Source: Lysobacterales bacterium (GTDB taxonomy: Bacteria; Pseudomonadota; Gammaproteobacteria; Xanthomonadales; SZUA-36). Taken from it: 19,500 nt of DNA. The DNA lies in contig JABSSV010000005.1 in the NCBI GenBank assembly GCA_013213875.1, positions 1 through 19,500 of the forward strand. The letters run 5' to 3'. Positions within the stretch are counted from its first letter, which is position 1, and every line of letters begins with the position of its first letter. Shown here one piece after another: positions 1 through 6,801 of the stretch. The notes beneath the pieces were generated by a model that saw nothing but the letters and a program-made list of their open reading frames with translations, was not told the origin of the DNA and searched no databases. Both the position numbers and the translations under genes were made by a program.

Positions 1-1
1 G

Positions 2-1786
2 CATGAAGCGGGCCTGACGCTGAAGGCCGGCTGTGGGATCGGCTACGAATTTTCGACGCTGCGCCCGAAAGGTGCCTACGTGTCCGGCGCCGGGGCCTAT
101 ACCTCAGGCCCCCTGAGCTTCATGGATATTTACGACAAGATGTGTTTCACCGTGTCTTCGGCCGGCGGCCGGCGCGGCGCCCAGATGGCGACCTTCGAAG
201 TGGGCCATCCGGATGTGATGGAGTTTATCCGCGCAAAGCGCGAGGACGGTCGCCTGCGGCAGTTCAACTGCTCACTGCTTATCACCGACGAATTCATGGA
301 TGCGGTCGCCAAGGGCGAGGACTGGCCACTGGCCTTCCCCGTGGCCGAGGCGGAAGCTGACGAGGTGAATCTGGATGATGCCAAGGAAGTCCTGTGGCGT
401 GAATGGCCCATGGATGACGATTACATCACCCGGGATGACGGCCTGGTGGCGTGCAAAATTTTCAAAACCATCCCTGCGCGGCGCGTGTGGGACATGATCA
501 TGGCATCCACCTATGATTTCGCTGAGCCGGGTTTCATCCTTGTGGACCGCATCAACGAGATGAACAACAACTGGTTCTGCGAAAATATCCGCGCCACCAA
601 CCCCTGCGGTGAACAACCACTGCCACCCTACGGCGCCTGCCTGCTGGGCTCCGTCAATCTGACCCGCTTTGTGGATGCCCCCTTTACCGATCAGGCCAGC
701 TTTGACTGGGACGCTTACCGCGAGGTGGTGAAGGTGTTCACGCGCATGCTGGACAATGTGGTGGAAATCAACGGTTTGCCGCTGGGCAAGCAGCGCGATG
801 AAATTCAGCACAAGCGTCGCCACGGCATGGGTTTCCTGGGCCTGGGTTCCACCATGACGCTGCTGGGCATGAAATACGGTGCCGAGGATTCCATCGAATT
901 TACCGAACGGATTGCCCGCGAAATGGCCCTGGCCGGCTGGGAAGAAGCGCTTGAGCTGTCCCGCGAGAAGGGTCCGGCGCCCATCATGGAAGAAGAGTTT
1001 ACGGTTACCGGTGACATGCTGCGCAAGCGGCCGGAAATGCGTAAAGACGGTTACAAGGCCGGCGACAAGATTCCGGGGCGCATTCTGCATGCGCGCTATA
1101 GCCGCTACATGCAGCGCGTGGCGGAATATGAGCCGGAACTGGTCAAGGCGCTGGAAGAGGAGGGGGCTCGTTTCACGCACCACACCTCCATCGCGCCTAC
1201 GGGCACCATTTCCCTGTCCCTGGCCAACAATGTGTCCAACGGTATTGAGCCGAGTTTTGCGCATCACTACAGCCGCAATGTGATTCGGGAAGGCCGCAAG
1301 ACCAAGGAAAAGGTGGAGGTCTACAGCTTTGAGCTATTGGCCTACCGGCACATGGTGAATGATCAGGCCATGCCCTACGCGGAAGCGGAAGCGGCGCAGC
1401 TGCCGGACTACTTCATTGCGGCTGATGACATTACGCCAAAGCAGCACGTAGACATTCAGGCCGCAGCACAGATTTGGGTCGATTCCAGTATTTCGAAGAC
1501 CGCCAACGTGCCGACCGAATATCCCTACGAAGATTTCAAGGATATTTACACCTATGCCCATGGCAAAGGCCTGAAAGGTTGCACCACCTTCCGCTTCAAT
1601 CCGGAGGCCTTCCAAGGCGTGCTGGTGAAAGAGGACGATCTGGCCAACACCACCTACCGCTTTGTGCTGGAGGACGGCGAAGTGGTTGAGGTTAAGGGTA
1701 ATGAGGAAATCGAATACGACGGTGAGATGCACACGGCTGCCAACCTGTTCGATGCGCTCAAAGAAGGTTACTACGGCAAGTTCTAG
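2..1786 (+). CDS. nrdJa: Class II (adenosylcobalamin-dependent) ribonucleotide reductase, large part NrdJa; 5' end outside window
   Basis: Reduces ribonucleotides to deoxyribonucleotides in the cytoplasm, using adenosylcobalamin to form the thiyl radical. The reading frame is open from base 2, so the N-terminus is missing (about 140 residues if it is the size of Pseudomonas NrdJa). The motif AGCGIGYEFSTLRP carries the first active-site redox cysteine (codon 32-34). NPCGE carries the radical cysteine (codon 605-607) with its Asn and Glu. GACLLGSVNL carries the redox partner (codon 638-640), 11 residues after the radical cysteine, as in the Lactobacillus enzyme. APTGTISL follows further on. The protein stops after KGCTTFRFNPEAFQG and a short acidic tail, without the C-terminal cysteine pair, which is encoded separately in the next gene. 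This matches the split NrdJa/NrdJb enzyme of Pseudomonas. The family and the split are clear. Confidence 0.96.
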   Translation, partial: HEAGLTLKAGCGIGYEFSTLRPKGAYVSGAGAYTSGPLSFMDIYDKMCFTVSSAGGRRGAQMATFEVGHPDVMEFIRAKREDGRLRQFNCSLLITDEFMDAVAKGEDWPLAFPVAEAEADEVNLDDAKEVLWREWPMDDDYITRDDGLVACKIFKTIPARRVWDMIMASTYDFAEPGFILVDRINEMNNNWFCENIRATNPCGEQPLPPYGACLLGSVNLTRFVDAPFTDQASFDWDAYREVVKVFTRMLDNVVEINGLPLGKQRDEIQHKRRHGMGFLGLGSTMTLLGMKYGAEDSIEFTERIAREMALAGWEEALELSREKGPAPIMEEEFTVTGDMLRKRPEMRKDGYKAGDKIPGRILHARYSRYMQRVAEYEPELVKALEEEGARFTHHTSIAPTGTISLSLANNVSNGIEPSFAHHYSRNVIREGRKTKEKVEVYSFELLAYRHMVNDQAMPYAEAEAAQLPDYFIAADDITPKQHVDIQAAAQIWVDSSISKTANVPTEYPYEDFKDIYTYAHGKGLKGCTTFRFNPEAFQGVLVKEDDLANTTYRFVLEDGEVVEVKGNEEIEYDGEMHTAANLFDALKEGYYGKF

Positions 1787-1813
1787 CGCCCGAGCGCGCT
1801 AGCAGCCACCGCA

Positions 1814-1836
1814 GAGGCGCCCCCGGGCGCCCGGGT
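1814..1836 (+). other. GC-rich hairpin/palindrome between nrdJa and nrdJb
   Basis: The 71-base gap between the two reductase genes contains a perfect 14-base palindrome, CCCGGGCGCCCGGG, at 1822-1835. Overlapping it is an inverted repeat GGCGCCC (1816-1822) / GGGCGCC (1825-1831), which could fold as a six-pair stem with a four-base loop. No T tract follows, so it is not a standard intrinsic terminator. It could protect or pause the mRNA, or be a protein site. Any role is inference. Confidence 0.4.
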
Positions 1837-1857
1837 AAGAATGATAGAGAGAGAATT

Positions 1858-2589
1858 ATGTCCATCAAGATCGACAGCAAAATTGTAGGTTACGAGGTCG
1901 CCAAGCCCCAGGACGAGACGCCCGCCGTTGAAGCACCGGCGCCGGAGGTGCGGGAGACTGCGAAGGTGATCCGCATGACGGAACAGGTTCAGCGTCCGGA
2001 AGGTTACGAGGCGCTGGAAGGGTCGACCTACAAGATTAAAACGCCCCTAGATGATCACGCCATGTATGTGACCATCAACGACATCGTGCTCAACCCGGGT
2101 ACGGAGCACGAGCAGCGGCGGCCGTTTGAAATATTTATCAATTCCAAAAACATGGACCACTTTCAGTGGATCGTGGCGCTCACGCGGCTTATGTCTGCCG
2201 TGTTCCGTAAAGGCGGGGACGTTACCTTCCTGGCTGAGGAACTGCAGGCCGTGTTCGATCCGAAGGGCGGTTATTTCAAGCCGGGTGGCAAGTTCATGCC
2301 CTCGATCATTGCTGAAATTGGAGCAGTGATTGAACACCACCTGCAAAAAATTGGTCTGATGGAGAAAGAGCAGCTGTCCGAGCAGCAGCAGCTCTTGCTC
2401 GACCAAAAGCGTGCCGAGGCCGAGGCTTCCGCGGAAAAAAAAAGCCTAGCTGAAACGAATCAGGCGGACGGAGAGGACGCGGGCTACCCGGCCTCGGCAA
2501 CGCTTTGCCACAAATGTCACACCAAAGCGGTCGTGATCATGGATAACTGCGCTACCTGCCTGAGCTGCGGCTACAGCAAATGCGGCTAG
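1858..2589 (+). CDS. nrdJb: Class II ribonucleotide reductase C-terminal subunit NrdJb (TSCPD domain plus redox-cysteine tail)
   Basis: Second polypeptide of the split vitamin B12-dependent reductase, 243 residues. Residues 1-45 are low-complexity. Residues 50-165 form a TSCPD-type domain (YEALEGSTYKIKTP and GGYFKPGGKFMPSIIAEIG). Residues 168-200 are a charged Gln/Glu/Lys-rich helix that may act as a linker. The tail has six cysteines (217, 220, 231, 234, 237, 242). The first four look like a zinc-ribbon CxxC...CxxC. The last two, in CGYSKCG, have the five-residue spacing of the C-terminal shuttle cysteines that re-reduce the active site in class II enzymes. The start is ATG after a purine-rich GAGAGAG stretch. 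It lies 71 bases after nrdJa and must act with it, because neither part has both the catalytic core and the shuttle cysteines. Confidence 0.93.
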   Translation: MSIKIDSKIVGYEVAKPQDETPAVEAPAPEVRETAKVIRMTEQVQRPEGYEALEGSTYKIKTPLDDHAMYVTINDIVLNPGTEHEQRRPFEIFINSKNMDHFQWIVALTRLMSAVFRKGGDVTFLAEELQAVFDPKGGYFKPGGKFMPSIIAEIGAVIEHHLQKIGLMEKEQLSEQQQLLLDQKRAEAEASAEKKSLAETNQADGEDAGYPASATLCHKCHTKAVVIMDNCATCLSCGYSKCG

Positions 2590-2615
2590 GACTGCGGGCC
2601 TAGCGATCTCACCAG

Positions 2616-2645
2616 AAACCGCCACCGGTCGTGGCGGTTTTTTTT
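2616..2645 (+). terminator. Intrinsic terminator after nrdJb
   Basis: A perfect ten-pair stem is formed by AAACCGCCAC (2616-2625) and GTGGCGGTTT (2631-2640) around the loop CGGTC. The T run continues to 2645. It lies 26 bases after the nrdJb stop and should end the nrdJab transcript. Confidence 0.93.
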
Positions 2646-2649
2646 ACGC

Positions 2650-2679
2650 TTGGTGAGGCGTCCGGGAGAGCGCTAAAAT
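2650..2679 (+). promoter_or_regulatory. Possible sigma-70 promoter for the membrane-protein/deoA operon
   Basis: TTGGTG (2650-2655) and TAAAAT (2674-2679) are spaced by 18 bases, just after the terminator and about 28 bases before the first start codon of the next operon. The -10 matches consensus at five of six positions and the -35 at three. A promoter is expected here because a strong terminator precedes, but the exact hexamers are tentative. Confidence 0.35.
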
Positions 2680-2707
2680 CAGGCTTGAATAAACGGGAGA
2701 TGTGATC

Positions 2708-3310
2708 GTGCTTGCAGCCCTGATGCGTGTCGTCACTTACAGCGGCCTGGCCGTTGCCATTGCCTATCTGCTGGTGCTGGAAGCCACGGTCTTGCAGGGT
2801 TTTGACCGTTTCGCCGAGCTTGGCTTTGTGGAGCTGACGCAGGCGGCTTTTCTAACCATTAGCGTGGTGGTCTGCCTCTGGCAGGTGCGCTTCGTCCCCG
2901 AGCGTTCAGCGCTTGCGGCCTGCCTGGCCATGGTTTTTGCGATCCTGCTGGTGCGTGAAAACGACCAGATCTTCGAACTGTGGCTGGTGCATGGATTCTG
3001 GAAGTGGCCGGCCCTGCTGATCTTTATCGGTCTGCTGACCTACTTCATGCGTCATCGTCATGAGGTGCTGGCACAGCTCAATTCATTGGTGCCGACGCTG
3101 GCCTTTGGCGTGCTTCTGGCGGGCTTTTCTACGCTGGTTTTTGCCCGGATTTTCGGCAGTTCCCAGCTGTGGGAGGTGGTTATGGGCGGTGCCTATCTGC
3201 GCGTGGTCAAACAAGCAGCAGAAGAGGGCACGGAGGTTTTTGCGCTGGGGTTGCTAATGGCGGGATGCATGGAAATGGCCTTGGCCGGCAGGAGGCTGGG
3301 CCGTGCATAG
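2708..3310 (+). CDS. Unrecognised multi-pass membrane protein heading the deoA operon
   Basis: I do not recognise the family. The product is about 200 residues with roughly six hydrophobic segments (near residues 8-27, 38-56, 62-78, 90-110, 123-142 and 178-195) and no enzyme motif I can name. Charged stretches lie close to membrane segments (RENDQIFE, and EEGTEVF just before the last segment) and could be functional residues. GTG at 2708 is preferred because GGGAG at 2695-2699 then has an eight-base spacer. The in-frame GTG at 2702 would leave only two bases, and ATG at 2700 runs straight into a stop. The gene overlaps the next one by eight bases, and both sit ahead of deoA, so they are probably co-transcribed. 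Transport of nucleosides or sugars is possible by position only, since there is no similarity to the usual nucleoside transporters. Confidence 0.75.
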   Translation: MLAALMRVVTYSGLAVAIAYLLVLEATVLQGFDRFAELGFVELTQAAFLTISVVVCLWQVRFVPERSALAACLAMVFAILLVRENDQIFELWLVHGFWKWPALLIFIGLLTYFMRHRHEVLAQLNSLVPTLAFGVLLAGFSTLVFARIFGSSQLWEVVMGGAYLRVVKQAAEEGTEVFALGLLMAGCMEMALAGRRLGRA

Positions 3311-3716
3311 TGACATACCGGCCGTTCCCGGGCGTGCTCTGCTGGTATTGGTCTTGGTGCTTATGGCCTTACTGGAGTTCATGCTGGGCGGGTCAAAGCT
3401 GCTGCTCGGGGTCTTGCGCGAGGACCGCAGTGATTGGCTGCTGCCATCCGGCTTCGCGCTAGGTTTTGCCCTGTGCTACGCGGTGCTGGCCCATGGCGTT
3501 TGGTTTCTGCGCGTTTGGACGCCCATGCTGACGGTCTTGCTGACCCTGTTGGTACTCGCTTACGGCCTGCTGCGTTTTATCCAAGACAGGGAGCCGGATC
3601 TGGCACTCATACTGGTTTTTCTGCTGGCCATGGCGACCAATCTGGCGGCCCTGGCCTGGGCGCATTCGGCGCGCGATCGTTTGGGACAGGCTTTGCCTGA
3701 CAGTGCGCGTGACTGA
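3303..3716 (+). CDS. Unrecognised small membrane protein, overlaps deoA
   Basis: The product has 137 residues and about four hydrophobic segments (near 11-35, 47-68, 72-92 and 99-120) with charged loops such as REDRSDW and QDREPD. I do not recognise a family. The GTG start overlaps the end of the preceding membrane-protein gene by eight bases, and its own 3' end overlaps deoA by 14 bases. Translation of all three is therefore probably coupled. The coding frame is supported by this tight packing and by the consistent hydrophobic pattern. The two membrane proteins may form one complex (inference). Confidence 0.72.
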   Translation: MHSDIPAVPGRALLVLVLVLMALLEFMLGGSKLLLGVLREDRSDWLLPSGFALGFALCYAVLAHGVWFLRVWTPMLTVLLTLLVLAYGLLRFIQDREPDLALILVFLLAMATNLAALAWAHSARDRLGQALPDSARD

Positions 3717-5052
3717 TGCGCTCAGCCTGCTAAGGGATAAACGGGACGGCAAGCCGCTGAGCCGAAAGCAGCTCTACTGGCTGGTCGATGCGGTGATCAG
3801 CGGCGCGGCGGAAGAGGCGCAGCTGGGCGCTTTTCTCATGGCGGTCTATCAGCGTGGCATGGGCGCCGAGGAACAGGCGCATTTGACCCTGGCCATGCGT
3901 GATTCCGGCACGGTGCTGCGCTGGCGCGATGTGCCTGGGCCCGTGCTGGATAAACATTCTACCGGCGGTGTGGGCGATCTGGTCAGCCTCGTTTTGGCGC
4001 CTTTGGTAGCTGCCTGCGGCGGCTATGTGCCCATGATTTCGGGCCGGGGTCTGGGTCACACGGGCGGTACCCTGGATAAGCTGGAAAGCATCCCAGGTTT
4101 TTCCACGCAGCAGTCCGAGTCGGCCATGGACGACATGCTGCGCAGGAATGGCCTGTTCATTGTGGGTCAAAGTGCGACGCTGGCGCCGGCAGATCAGCGT
4201 CTTTACGCCCTGCGTGACATAACCGGTACCGTGAGCTGCCAGCCGCTGATCGTTTCCTCCATTCTTTCGAAAAAACTGGCGGAGGGCCTACAGGGGCTGG
4301 TACTGGATATTAAAACCGGCAATGGGGCGATCCTGCGCCAGCATGCGGAGGCGGAAGCCCTCGGGCAGGCCCTGTGCAATGTCGCCGTCGCCGCGGGTCT
4401 GCCCTGTTCAGCCCTGATAACCGATATGAATCAGCCCCTGGGCAGCAGCGCCGGTAACGCGCTGGAGGTGGCTATGGCCGTGGACTTTCTCAGGGGTCAT
4501 GAGGTACCGGAGCGCTTGCATGAAGTGGTCTTTGCGCTCGGCGAAGAGCTGTTGCAAACGGGCCGTCTGGCCGCTGATGCAGCTGGCGCGCGCGACCAGT
4601 TGGAGGCGGCTTTGGCCAGCGGTGCTGCGGCGGAGCGTTTCGCCCGCATGGTGGCAGCGCAGGGCGGCCCCGGAGATTTTATGGACAGGCCTGAGGCTTA
4701 TCTGCCTGCCGCTCCGGTGCAGTGCGTACTGCGGGCGTCAGACGACGGGGTGGTCAGCCGCATTGATACGCAGCAGCTGGGTGAAGCCGTGCGCGGCCTC
4801 GGTGCGGGCCGCCGCCAGGCGAGGGACCGTATTGACCCGGCCGTCGGTATCTCGGCCTGCGTGCAGCTGGGCAGTTCGGTGACTCGCGGCGATCCATTGC
4901 TTACCCTGCATGCGGCCAGTGAGGCGCAGGCCCAAGAAGGACTGAAAAAGTTGGCGCCGGCCTTTATGATCGGAGCCCAGAGCTCGCCGCCGCGGCTCAT
5001 TTATCAGCGGCTGCAGGCACAAACAGCAGCGCAGGAGGCGTCGTTTCGATGA
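3703..5052 (+). CDS. deoA: Thymidine phosphorylase
   Basis: Phosphorolyses thymidine (and deoxyuridine) to the base and 2-deoxyribose 1-phosphate. The 449 residues align along their whole length with E. coli DeoA (440). The phosphate-binding KHSTGGVGD is at residues 84-92, the family signature SGRGLGHTGGTLDKLESIPG at 113-132, then APADQRLYALRDITGTV, SILSKKLAEGL and LTDMNQPLGSSAGNA. The C-terminal domain keeps GAGRRQARDRIDPAVGI. The start is GTG at 3703, with a second in-frame GTG six bases on; either overlaps the membrane-protein gene upstream. The stop overlaps the deoD start as ATGA. No deoC or deoB is in the window, so the fate of the deoxyribose 1-phosphate must be decided elsewhere in the genome. 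Confidence 0.96.
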   Translation: MRVTDALSLLRDKRDGKPLSRKQLYWLVDAVISGAAEEAQLGAFLMAVYQRGMGAEEQAHLTLAMRDSGTVLRWRDVPGPVLDKHSTGGVGDLVSLVLAPLVAACGGYVPMISGRGLGHTGGTLDKLESIPGFSTQQSESAMDDMLRRNGLFIVGQSATLAPADQRLYALRDITGTVSCQPLIVSSILSKKLAEGLQGLVLDIKTGNGAILRQHAEAEALGQALCNVAVAAGLPCSALITDMNQPLGSSAGNALEVAMAVDFLRGHEVPERLHEVVFALGEELLQTGRLAADAAGARDQLEAALASGAAAERFARMVAAQGGPGDFMDRPEAYLPAAPVQCVLRASDDGVVSRIDTQQLGEAVRGLGAGRRQARDRIDPAVGISACVQLGSSVTRGDPLLTLHAASEAQAQEGLKKLAPAFMIGAQSSPPRLIYQRLQAQTAAQEASFR

Positions 5053-5765
5053 GTACACCGCATATTGAGGCATCCGCTGATGACTTCGCAGAACTGGTGC
5101 TGATGCCAGGCGATCCCCTGCGGGCCAAGGCCCTGGCGGAGGGGGCGCTGAGTAACGTGCGTCAGGTGAATTCCGTGCGCAATATGCTGGCTTTTACCGG
5201 CTCCTGGCGTGGTCACGAGGTGTCGGTAATGGGCTCCGGCATGGGCATGCCTTCCATGAGCATCTACGCCCATGAGCTGTTTGCACAATTTGGCGTACAG
5301 CGCATCGTGCGCGTGGGCACCTGCGGCGCCTTGCACGCCCATATGGCGCTCGGCGATCTGATTCTGGCGACGGCTGCAAGCACTGACTCGGCCATGAATC
5401 GGCAGCGTTTCCAGCAGTGGGACTATGCGCCCGCCGGGGACTTTGCCATGTTGGAGTCGGTCAGCCGCCACGCGCGCGCCGCCGGTTTGACGCTGCATGC
5501 CGGTGAGGTCTTCTCTACCGATTACTTCTATCACCCGGACCCGGATTTTGTTGCCCATGTCAGCCGGCTGGGTATTTTGGCGTTAGATATGGAGACGGCG
5601 GCGCTTTACGCCCTGGCCCGCGAACACGGGCGCCGGGCCATGACGGTGCTGACCGTGAGTGACGTGTTGCCCACCTCCCAGCACTTCAGTCCCGCGGAAC
5701 GGCAGGCGGCTTTTGGCAACGTAGCTGATTTACTGCTCACAGCCCTGCTTGAGGAGGACCAGTGA
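5049..5765 (+). CDS. deoD: Purine nucleoside phosphorylase, DeoD (hexameric) type
   Basis: Cleaves purine ribo- and deoxyribonucleosides with phosphate. The length, 238 residues, is that of E. coli DeoD (239). Conserved features are TPHIEA with the N-terminal His, the phosphate-site GDPLRAK (21-27), the Arg in NSVRNMLAFTG, RIVRVGTCG (85-93), and the purine-site Asp205 and Arg218 in SD...AERQ. The ribose-binding segment reads LDMETAALY where E. coli has VEMEAAGIY, so the first acidic residue is Asp instead of Glu. AGGAGG at 5033-5038 lies inside the end of deoA, and the start overlaps the deoA stop, so translation is probably coupled. It works with DeoA and Cdd in nucleoside breakdown and base salvage. 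Confidence 0.95.
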   Translation: MSTPHIEASADDFAELVLMPGDPLRAKALAEGALSNVRQVNSVRNMLAFTGSWRGHEVSVMGSGMGMPSMSIYAHELFAQFGVQRIVRVGTCGALHAHMALGDLILATAASTDSAMNRQRFQQWDYAPAGDFAMLESVSRHARAAGLTLHAGEVFSTDYFYHPDPDFVAHVSRLGILALDMETAALYALAREHGRRAMTVLTVSDVLPTSQHFSPAERQAAFGNVADLLLTALLEEDQ

Positions 5766-6181
5766 CCGTCGCGCCGGAGCGGATTGCGGCTGCCGTTGCG
5801 GCACTGCGGCCCGCAGCGCGCAAGGCCAGTGCCAACGCACACGCTCCCTACAGCGGTTTTCATGTGGGTGCGGCGCTGCGTGGACCAGACGGTGCGGTCT
5901 ATGCCGGCTGTAATGTGGAAAGTGCGTCCTATGGTCTGACCCAGTGTGCGGAACGCAACGCTCTGGGAGCCGCCATTAGTGCCGGCGTAAAGCCCGGCGA
6001 GACCAGCTTGCTGGTGATTTATCTGCCCGGCGTGGAACCGCTGCCACCTTGCGGTGCCTGTCGCCAGTGGATGGTGGAGTTACTGCAGCCTGGCGCACTG
6101 GTTGTGTCCTGCTGTGACGGCGAAGCGATGGAAGCCTGGCAACTGTCAGACCTGCTGCCCGGTCCCTTTCTGGGGCCCTGA
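5762..6181 (+). CDS. cdd: Cytidine deaminase, small tetrameric type
   Basis: Converts cytidine and deoxycytidine to uridine and deoxyuridine; the latter is a substrate of DeoA next door. The 139 residues match the short Bacillus-type enzyme rather than the long E. coli dimer. The zinc site is CAE (Cys62, with catalytic Glu64) and PCGAC (Cys97, Cys100). GCNVESASYGLTQCAERNA is the family signature. The GTG start overlaps the deoD stop as GTGA and is preceded by GAGGAGG at 5751-5757, a strong ribosome site in the deoD tail. It is the third gene of the coupled deoA-deoD-cdd set. Confidence 0.95.
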   Translation: MTVAPERIAAAVAALRPAARKASANAHAPYSGFHVGAALRGPDGAVYAGCNVESASYGLTQCAERNALGAAISAGVKPGETSLLVIYLPGVEPLPPCGACRQWMVELLQPGALVVSCCDGEAMEAWQLSDLLPGPFLGP

Positions 6182-6219
6182 GGGCGGGTAGGCCGCCAGT
6201 TGCCGGTGCCTGCGCGCTT

Positions 6220-6801
6220 ATGAGTCTGTTTGAACCCCACACCCCTTTGCCCGCCGGATTCGATTATCAGGCGGACTTCGTGCAGGACCATGAGAGTCTG
6301 GAGCGAGTGCTCTGGAAGCGCCTGGACTGGTTTCAACAGGAAATCATGATGTTTGGCAAGCCGGTGCTGCAGCCACGACTGGTGGCCTGGTACGCGGAGG
6401 CAGGCGTGGACTATGGCTACAGTGGAATCCGGCTGCAGCCACGAGCCTTTCCAGCGCCACTGGACATGCTTCGCGAGCGCCTGTTTCAGGCCCTCGGCCA
6501 GCGCTTCAACTCCGTCTTGTGCAATGGCTACCGAGATGGGTCTGACTCCATGGGCTGGCATGCGGATGATGAGCCGGAACTGGGCCCCCGGCCCCTGATA
6601 GCTTCTGTCAGTTTGGGGCAGACACGCCGCTTCCGTATTCGATCGCGCGTGAGCAAGGAATCGGTGGGTCTGGATTTGGAACCGGGTAGCCTACTGTTGA
6701 TGCATGGCCACAGCCAGCGGGACTACCAGCATGCATTACCCAAGACGCGCCGGGCCGTGGGCCGGCGGATCAACCTCACCTTTCGCCAGGTTTTGTCTTA
6801 A
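6220..6801 (+). CDS. AlkB-family 2-oxoglutarate/Fe(II) dioxygenase (probable nucleic-acid demethylase)
   Basis: AlkB-type enzymes oxidatively remove alkyl groups from bases. The 193 residues contain NSVLCNGYRDGSDSMGWHAD, in which His114 and Asp116 are the iron ligands. The third ligand is His171 (DYQHALPKT), and RRINLTFR supplies Arg183 and Arg189 with the same six-residue spacing as the 2-oxoglutarate-binding arginines of E. coli AlkB. The N-terminal layout, with PRLVAWYAEAG and YSGI, resembles the ALKBH2/3-like bacterial group more than E. coli AlkB itself. The start codon has no clear Shine-Dalgarno sequence. It lies 38 bases after cdd with no terminator between, so it may be read with the nucleoside genes. 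Its stop overlaps that of dxs on the other strand. Confidence 0.9.
   Translation: MSLFEPHTPLPAGFDYQADFVQDHESLERVLWKRLDWFQQEIMMFGKPVLQPRLVAWYAEAGVDYGYSGIRLQPRAFPAPLDMLRERLFQALGQRFNSVLCNGYRDGSDSMGWHADDEPELGPRPLIASVSLGQTRRFRIRSRVSKESVGLDLEPGSLLLMHGHSQRDYQHALPKTRRAVGRRINLTFRQVLS

Noticed and set aside
272..1267. Long open frame on the minus strand inside nrdJa (331 codons)
   Set aside because: It is antisense to a strongly conserved reductase sequence, has no recognisable domain, and is explained by high GC content and codon bias.
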